Shown piece by piece: positions 57,739-64,000 of a stretch of 64,000 bases of DNA. Origin of the DNA: Diphasiastrum complanatum. Lineage: Eukaryota; Streptophyta; Lycopodiopsida; Lycopodiales; Lycopodiaceae. A model generated the notes under the pieces. That model was not told the origin of the DNA. It did not search any database and saw only the letters and a list, made by a program, of their open reading frames with translations. Numbering within the stretch: the first letter of the stretch is position 1; every line of letters starts with the position of its first letter. Where the stretch lies: NCBI GenBank assembly GCA_029204225.1, contig CM055111.1:28416340-28480339 (forward strand), given 5' to 3'. The translations under genes and the position numbers were made by a program.

Positions 57739-58531
57739 CTCCCTCTTCAACTAGTTTTAGCATAGACTTTGATATTACTCCAAGTGAAGTCCTATGATTC
57801 ATGAAGCACTTGAGCTTTGATCTATCCTTCTTTTTGCCACTTGAAGAAGCATCCACTTGATCTTGCCCTTTAGACCACTTACTTTTGGGTTTGCCCTTAA
57901 ATTTGCCCTTTGTGAACATAGCATCCTCTTGAAGTGTCGATGTAAATCCACCTCTTGATTGAAGCCTATATTCCTCATTGATCAAGATCTCTTGAAGATC
58001 CATCAAACGTGGCAAAGTCTTTTGAATAGAAATACTTTGAACAATGTTAGCATGAGCATCCAACAAGCCTTTAAGAATCACTTGAATAAGCTCTCCTTCC
58101 TTAATGCTTTCATCTATGCAAGCTAACTCATCATTCAATGCTTTCATTTTCAAAACAAAAGTACTTGGACTTTCTTCATTCTTTTGCAAACAAAAAAATA
58201 TTTGCCTTCTTAGACTCAACACTCTAGAAGTAGACTTGGACTCATAAACCTTCTTCAATGAATTCCAAGCTTCCAAAGACGATGTGCACTTACCAACTTC
58301 CTTGAGAAGTTCATTGGTAACATTCATCTTTATCATGTGTAGAGCCTTCTTGGCCCTCTTGTCATACCTCAATTGATCTTGTTGTGTTGCTGGTCTCTCC
58401 TCCAAACCTACAACAATATCCAAAACATCATTCATCTCAAGAAGTGACTCCATCCTCACTTTCCATAATGAATAGTTACTTGAGGTAAGCCTATGATTGG
58501 CTTCCAACATGACTCCAATTGAGGTTGCCAT
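57734..58531 (-). CDS. Gag of element D, fused in frame to the element's 3' end
   Basis: An intact 265-codon frame: NHRLTSSNYSLWKVRMESLL, LDIVVGLEERPATQQDQL, KRAKKALHMIKMNVTNELL, LEAWNSLKKVYESKSTSRVL, SIQKTLPRLMDLQEILINEE, i.e. the copia UBN2/Gag region, then a Lys-rich stretch up to RSKLKC, the first Cys of the expected zinc knuckle. There the sequence jumps to the polypurine tract, and the frame stops inside the first bases of the LTR (EEGV then TGA). Protease, integrase and RT are absent. It would be a non-autonomous, gag-only element. The ATG at 58531 (MATSIGVMLE) is a plausible native start. Confidence 0.85.
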   Translation of the reverse strand: MATSIGVMLEANHRLTSSNYSLWKVRMESLLEMNDVLDIVVGLEERPATQQDQLRYDKRAKKALHMIKMNVTNELLKEVGKCTSSLEAWNSLKKVYESKSTSRVLSLRRQIFFCLQKNEESPSTFVLKMKALNDELACIDESIKEGELIQVILKGLLDAHANIVQSISIQKTLPRLMDLQEILINEEYRLQSRGGFTSTLQEDAMFTKGKFKGKPKSKWSKGQDQVDASSSGKKKDRSKLKCFMNHRTSLGVISKSMLKLVEEGV

Positions 58532-58740
58532 GTAGCAATGACCTGATCTTCTCTTTCAACCTGCTTCAATGCACAAAGCACTCCTTTGAACAACAACAAA
58601 TGCTTTCAAAAGAAATCACCAAGATTTCAAACTATCTCACAAATTCTCTTCTAGCACTTATCCAAGCAAATCAACACATAGAATCATGGAATCTTGATCA
58701 ACCTATGATCTATCCGACGATTTTTTTGTAATTTTTAAGT
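58532..58740 (-). other. Leader of element D, 5' end not found
   Basis: Sequence upstream of the gag start. No initiator tRNA-Met primer site or LTR match appears before the sequence changes character near 58735, so the 5' end of D is missing or rearranged. Confidence 0.5.
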
Positions 58741-59350
58741 TTCTCAAGATTTTTGCTATTCCATCCAACAAACCACTTTCGGTTTGCATCTGACACCTTT
58801 CCTCATCAGTTGCATCTAACGCCCATCTCAGTTGCATCCGATGCCCTTCCTCATCAGTTGTTCATTTGCATTCGACACTCCATTTTCAATTTGCATCTGA
58901 TGCCCTCCGTCGTCTGCAAATTGAGATGGATGTCGGATGCAATTGGAATGTTGAGAGTTGTCAAATGCAGTAACGAATGGAGTGGCGGATGCAAACAAAG
59001 GAGACTTAGCAGATGTAGATGGGAAGACGGTGTATGATTCACTCGTCAGTTTCAGACCTAATAGCTCGTCAGATGTAATTTTTTAAAAGTTCAAAAATTC
59101 GAAAAACTCAAAAAATTTGAATTTTGTCGGATGCAATTGTTGCAAACAGAATTTTTAAGTGGTCGTCGGATGCACGTCCAATGAAATTTTTTTAAAATTG
59201 GGTTGTCGGGTGCAAACAAAATTGAAGGACGTCGAATGCATCTTAGATGTCATTGTCGGATGCAACTGAAAATTCTCTGACGGATGCAATTGAGAATTCT
59301 CTGTCACGCAATTTTTAAGTCTGTTCGTCGGGTGTAAATGTCGGTTGTAG
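58741..59350. repeat. Array of TTGCATCYGA(C/T)G / GTCGGATGCAA motifs in opposed orientation
   Basis: Left of about 58915, motifs read TTGCATCTGATGCCC and TTGCATCCGATGCCC. Right of it they read GTCGGATGCAATTG and GTCGGATGCAAAC. At least twelve variants occur in 600 bp at irregular spacing. The arrangement is a loose palindrome. Noncoding. Confidence 0.65.
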
Positions 59351-60440
59351 ACGTAGACTATTGGTCATCCTCCTAAAATAGGACATGATAGGGATGTGTC
59401 AAGGGACAATTGGTGTCAAGAAACGTGGGATAGTGGTGTGGCGGTTGTTTCCTTGAACATATTTGGTGAGAGAATAGATTGAATGCATGCTTGTGGAGAG
59501 TATGAATATCAGAAGGCAAACAAGCAATCAAAAGTGAAGAAGAACTGAAAGATGGTCTGGTATATACGAGTTCTATGGATCAAAATCCAAGAAGATTGAC
59601 AATAGCAACTAGCACCAATGTTAGCAGAGATTCTAGTTCACAGTTAGCAACGATCATGTTTGACACAGAATCTGCTTGTAATGATGCTTCTTACAACTGT
59701 CACTCAACACTTGTAATAAAAACTCCTCAGGGAGCCAAGAACAGGGAAGCATCAAAACTGAGTGGAATGGTGGATCAACCTCCAAGCCCTACACATCTAC
59801 TTGATACTAATCCCAAACCAAAACCTTAAGAGAAGAATCAACAACAATCACATTTATACATCAGTACCCAAACTAAATGCATGAAGATGAAGCATGGAAG
59901 GGAATGTAGGATGAAGGATCTTGAATAAACATTTCAGCAGCATTACAATACACAACACATGCTACGGATCTCGTGGAGGAGGCTCCTATTTGTGCACACA
60001 AAGAGTGAACCCCACTCTATAACATTTTGAGTTCCACCTCTTGACTAGTGGCTGAACCCCATTCTAGGTTCCACCTCCTACACATTATTAGAAGGCCTCT
60101 TTATTAAAAATACAACTCAAGTTGAGAGAGCCTAAATTACTAGCTCCCACATGGTTTTCCATCTTTCAGAAATTACCATGAGACTCACAATATGCACTTA
60201 GTGTATCACTAGTACTAGAAACCCTTTTTGGGTGATGAGGAATTGCATTGACACCTCAAGGGCATGGCATCAGCTAACAAGATCTTAGATGTTTGACCCG
60301 TTCAATGTAGTCCCGGACCTCAGCAGAAAATGGATCTTCTCAGAACTTCCGTGGTTTAAAGCGCATGATGGGAGCCACTTTTACCTCTTCCCAAGTGGTC
60401 TTTTTTTTTTTTTTTTTTTTCAACCGATAGGTTGGAAAAA
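59351..60440. other. No gene seen; inverted relative of 43.3-43.8 kb
   Basis: 59600-59770 matches 43290-43820 in inverse orientation. A T run lies at 60402-60420. A short plus-strand frame at 60289-60513 has no recognisable domain. Confidence 0.45.
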
Positions 60441-60446
60441 ACAATC

Positions 60447-60700
60447 TTACGCTGTAGTAACTGGTGACATAGAAAACAACTTTATTTTTTTTGTCAAAGT
60501 CTGTTCACCATAGATTTCGCACGCTTGCTTGTAGATCTGGAGGAACCTGTTCGGATCTGTCAATCCATCATATTTGGGCATTTCAAGCCGAGGTGCCCTC
60601 CAGACCACTTGCAAGGATGTGACAGGTACACCCATTGGACCCATTGTTGCTGGTTTTGCTTATGTCTCGATTCACTGTTGCGACTCTGGGAAGGTTTGGT
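60447..60700 (-). pseudogene. Gypsy-like Gag core fragment
   Basis: Reads RAPRLEMPKYDGLTDPNRF, LQIYKQACEIYGEQTLTKK and IKLFSMSPVTTA, close in layout to LPKFDG..KPQRFLQIFKNACDVYGE...IQLFSM in the plus-strand Gag at 23.9 kb. The rest of the domain is gone. Same gag family, opposite strand. Confidence 0.72.
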
Positions 60701-60944
60701 GCTTGATTCCTACTCTTGCTACTACTGATCATCCAGATCTCAAATTCATTCGGTCGGAAAGTCCAAGGTAGTTGGATCCTGATGGATCTGTGGAAATATG
60801 TTTGAATCGGTGAGGAATTGATTAGTTTTAATGGCTAATAGTGTGAATTTAGAACTATGATGGTGGTTTTTGTTAGATTTTACAATTTTCACCTTGTAAA
60901 TTTTAATAGTTTGATATCTATGTGGAACCACATGTGTGAGGACC

Positions 60945-61511
60945 TGTCAACACGTGTGAAATGTTAAGCATAAAGTTCAGATACATTGTATCTAGACTTT
61001 ATTTGGGTCAAATGTCGTAGGAGTTTGTAGGAATCTAGAAGGTCAACACTAGCTACCAATGATGATGTGGCAATTAGTGCAATCTTAGCCAAAGTAGATA
61101 TGGATAAGCACTATGAGTTGTCTCACACATGCTAGATATGGCTTAGAGAGAGATTATGAAGATTTTGTATATCATCCATGCGAGATCCATTTTGAGCTCA
61201 ATGATGAGAAACATTGATTTGGGAGCAATCTTGGTAATTTCACTTCTCTATGCATGTTCTTTGTGAATGAATGTTTAGGATCTGATAGGTAAACATATTT
61301 TCTATTAGCAGGCTGCTATACAGCAATTGTACTTTATACATGTGAAGGCTTATGATAATTATTCACGATTGTTCTTGCTTGGATATGTAGAAATGTCAAG
61401 TAGAAGCTAGATTTGGATTCTAGTTTGGAGATAGATCAATATACCAAGTTTCCCATCACTCTTATTGATATTTTGTAGACCTATTTGAGTCCTATTCTCT
61501 GATTTTTGACA
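60945..61511 (+). repeat. Probable 5' LTR of copia M
   Basis: TGTCAACACG...GATTTTTGACA, about 567 bp, with short inverted ends TGTCAA / TTGACA, followed directly by the primer site TGGTATTAGAGCC (61512-61524). No 3' LTR in the window. Confidence 0.6.
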
Positions 61512-61524
61512 TGGTATTAGAGCC
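61512..61524 (+). promoter_or_regulatory. Primer-binding site of copia M
   Basis: TGGTATTAGAGCC directly after the LTR, the same single-base variant as in copia E. Confidence 0.75.
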
Positions 61525-61629
61525 AAGTATAAGAGCTTTGGTAATGATCTAAATCTCTTCATTTTGTATGAAGCGAATTCAATTTGAAGGAGGGCGAGAC
61601 TAACCATATGTTTACTTGAAGATTTGGAG

Positions 61630-61765
61630 TACAAATTAGTGTGTACTTCGCCAAGGAGGCTGGGAATTCTTTGAAAGGGATTTATGAATCAAAAAATACC
61701 TCTAGAGTGCTAATGCTTAGAAACAAAGTTCTACAAAGCATTAGAGGTAGTGAAGAGAGTGCTCA
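61630..61765 (+). pseudogene. Copia M gag stub
   Basis: Reads NSLKGIYESKNTSRVLMLRN and IRGSEESAQ, related to NSLKKVYESKSTSRVLSLRR in the gag of element D. The 5' part of gag is missing and the 3' part is cut by a gypsy fragment at about 61766. Confidence 0.75.
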
Positions 61766-62145
61766 AGAGAGGGCAGTCGCGCTAAGACCAATGCATCTTT
61801 ATGCTTTTGGAAAGCCTGTAAGGCTTCCGCCGTCCAATGTGGTTTCGTAATGAGTTCATAAATTGGCCTTGCTAACTCCGCAAAATATAAAATAAAGATC
61901 CAATAGTAGTTAGCATGATTTATGAAGACGTAAACCCCGCGAATCATTGCTGGTGGTGGCAGATCAACAATGACCCTTATCTTTGATAGATATGTGGCGA
62001 TTCCATGTCTCGATATAATATGACCCAATATCAGGCCATGTGTCATCCAAAATTAACACTTTTCTAGATTCAAGAAAATCTGATATTCGCGGCATTGCTT
62101 CAACACTTTCTCCAAGTTGGATACGTGTTCTCAGTTCGGCTCGTG
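61741..62145 (-). pseudogene. Gypsy RT/RNase H fragment
   Basis: On the minus strand: EYQIFLNLEKC, LILGHIISRHGIATYLSKIR, VIVDLPPPAMIRGVYVFINH, NYYWIFILYFAELARPIYEL and TKPHWTAEALQAFQKHKDAL. This is the C-terminal end of gypsy RT and the connection to RNase H (LGHIVS..GI, FLGHAGYYRRFI, A.PL..L). The YVDD box lies upstream and is not present. Broken on both sides. Confidence 0.85.
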
Positions 62146-62149
62146 TGTT

Positions 62150-63250
62150 ACATACCTATGTAACTAGCAGTACTTCAGACCCCTAATAGTCCATTTAGTG
62201 TTGGGGGCTAAATGGCAAGGTACCCTTATGATTAAGGGTATGTGCCCTTGGATAAGGGCAGGCAAGTGACTATACCTTAGTTGGAGGTATGGAGTCACGT
62301 GACCCTTGGATAAGGGGTACCCTTAGTATTAAGAGTAGGTGCCTTAGATTAAGGTACTAGTGTCCTTGGTTAAGGGCAGGTAGGTGTCTCTGCCTTGGAT
62401 GGAGGTATGGAACCTAGAGAGGTGTTAGAAAGTCATTGGATGACTATTTTTCTAAACCTTGGGCCTCAATCTTGAACCATATCACTTTATTGGTCTAGGA
62501 CCAAAGTATACTTGCACAACTTGGGCAATAGGACCTAGTAGGAGGGTGCTCTTCTAAAGTGTCCATTGAGTTTCCAACTCCCACAAGAAAGGTATTCAAA
62601 GAGTCATAGGTTATGGAAGGAGTCTCTTGACATTCCATACGCCTATGGAGGCTCTTGGAGATTATTTAACTCCCCTAGGCTTCTCTCTCTCTCATTGGAT
62701 GAGCATGGAACTCCATAGTGTATTGGAGGGGTCCATGGGCCATCTATATGAGGGTAGTAGGACGCTCATTGGGAGGGGGGAGATCTCTCTTGTTTGCTTT
62801 GCTTATGCTCTAGTGTTGCTACTAGTGTGTAGAGTGCTTTCTTGTGGTAGTATGTTTGAGGTTTGGATCTTGCTTATGGTATGGGACATAAGTAGGGTTT
62901 GGATCTTGAGTATGCTATGGAGTGTTGTGGTATGCTTGTGATTTGTTTATGGTTAGCAAGGGGGTGCTAGATAGGTCTTGCCTGGAGCTTGGATCTAGCT
63001 ATGGTTGGGTGGTGAATACTTGAGGCTAGCTTGTTATCTATCTTTGTGTTTAAAGAGTAGGGACACATGTGGAGGAGATATCCTTGGAGGCTTGCAAATC
63101 CTTACTTGCAGGTGGAGGCATCCTAGCTTGGAGTTGGGAAGCATCTTGAAACTTGCAGATTGCTTGGAGGACATTTGGAGGCTCTACATTGGATTTGGAG
63201 GACTTCCTCACCTCTACTTGTAAAACTGTGCGTGCACAAATCATCCAAGA
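62150..63250. repeat. Repeat family I, copy 2 (inverted, not interrupted by element F)
   Basis: Reverse complement of 44370-45366 joined to 51609-51690. It is contiguous where copy 1 carries element F. Short repeats CCCTTGGATAAGGG and GGTACCCTTA occur at 62220-62400. A block near 63110-63200 also resembles 63665-63830 in inverse orientation. Confidence 0.75.
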
Positions 63251-64000
63251 AAATCTCCAAAAACTTCTGCAAGTACTCTTTGAATAAGTAGGTAGATCTT
63301 ATGCTCCCAATGCACTGAGCACTGACATGCAATCATCAATGTATAGTGTTAGCACTCTTAATAGATTGGTCAAGCTGTATTCTAGTCAAGTAACGAAGTT
63401 GCTAAGTAATTAGCGAGAGACAGTGAGAGTTTTAATATAATCAGCTGGAGCAATTTTGCGCTATCTCTCTCACGCTGCTTCACGCTCTTGTATTCATTCT
63501 CTTATCAATCAGAGTGCAAGTTTTTGTCTCACTACTATTTTGTTCTATTGCACATAGCTACTGTTTTTCCCATCTTGATCATCTTTGCTGGTAAATGTCG
63601 CACTTCTGATCCACACACCATCCGTCATTCTACTTCCACTGCTATACTACCATTATTGATTTTACAAATGAAGTCAGGAAGTCCTACTAATCCAAAGGCA
63701 GCGCCTCCAAAGGTCCTCAAGCTCCAAGATGCTCCTCAACTCCAAGTTAGGATGCCTCCATCTGCAAGTACCGATTTCAAGCCTTCGTGGATCTCTCCTC
63801 CACATGTGTCCCTAATCTTATGTAGGAAAAATACTACAAATTCTTCCTCAAAGAACACGATGAAAGTTTGAATAAATCAAACTAATATCAGTGTCTTCAA
63901 TCGGGTCTGATTATGGTCTATGTACTAATAGAACAGTTTTTACCTTGATTGAATAAAACATGCAAAATTAAGAGATATATTGCGTGAGTATTATAGACAA
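63251..64000. other. Noncoding end of window, with a third partial copy of repeat family I
   Basis: 63660-63830 (GAAGTCAGGAAGTCCTACTA, CCAAAGGTCCTCAAGCTCCA) matches 44369-44530 in the same orientation and 63080-63215 in inverse orientation. Otherwise no gene is seen. Confidence 0.6.

Overview
The window is nuclear DNA from a land plant with a large, transposon-rich genome. The evidence is nested Ty1/copia and Ty3/gypsy LTR retrotransposons, LINE debris, many (GA/CT)n microsatellites, and one host gene split by a very large intron. The sequence does not settle the lineage. No rRNA, tRNA, CRISPR array, bacterial operon or plastid gene was seen.

Host gene (about 1-15.6 kb, minus strand). Four phase-compatible exons (15401-15597, 3122-3182, 2534-2768, 1106-1344) encode the N-terminal half of a DHH1/DDX6-like DEAD-box RNA helicase, of the plant RH6/RH8/RH12 type. 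Later exons must lie beyond the left edge, past a copia LTR element whose 5' LTR is at 230-707. The intron between the first two exons is about 12.2 kb and is packed with elements: a copia tail, a LINE with an L1-type ORF1, a copia relic (C), and a full copia element (B, 8727-13911, 5-bp duplication GACCC) inserted into the protease region of C.

16-30 kb. A minus-strand LINE 3' end, an inverted repeat, a long stretch without recognisable genes, a 24/30-bp minisatellite, then a decayed plus-strand gypsy-like element with an unusual multi-zinc-knuckle Gag, a coiled-coil region, a retropepsin and an integrase C-terminus.

30-45 kb. A copia gag-protease relic (G, plus), a copia 3' half (J, minus), an odd tRNA-Met-primed element (L, minus) with duplicated ORF modules and zinc knuckles, a partial LTR (D), minisatellites, and second copies of the coiled-coil and multi-knuckle Gag regions.

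45-52 kb. Element F (45367-51608) is a complete, apparently pol-less LTR element with target duplication GTAAC, a tRNA-Asp-type primer site, an intact 537-aa Gag-like ORF and a 1.1-kb purine tract. A related unoccupied copy of its target sequence lies inverted at about 62.15-62.3 kb.

52-64 kb. A decayed copia element (E, minus) whose 5' LTR is cut by a gag-only element (D, minus), a GTCGGATGCAA motif array, gypsy gag and RT fragments, a further copia LTR with primer site and gag stub (M, plus), and the inverted copy of repeat family I.

Apart from the helicase exons, everything recognisable is mobile-element derived. The most distinctive content is the family of gag-only or multi-knuckle LTR elements (F, D, L and relatives). 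Most pol reading frames are broken, while some gag frames are open.
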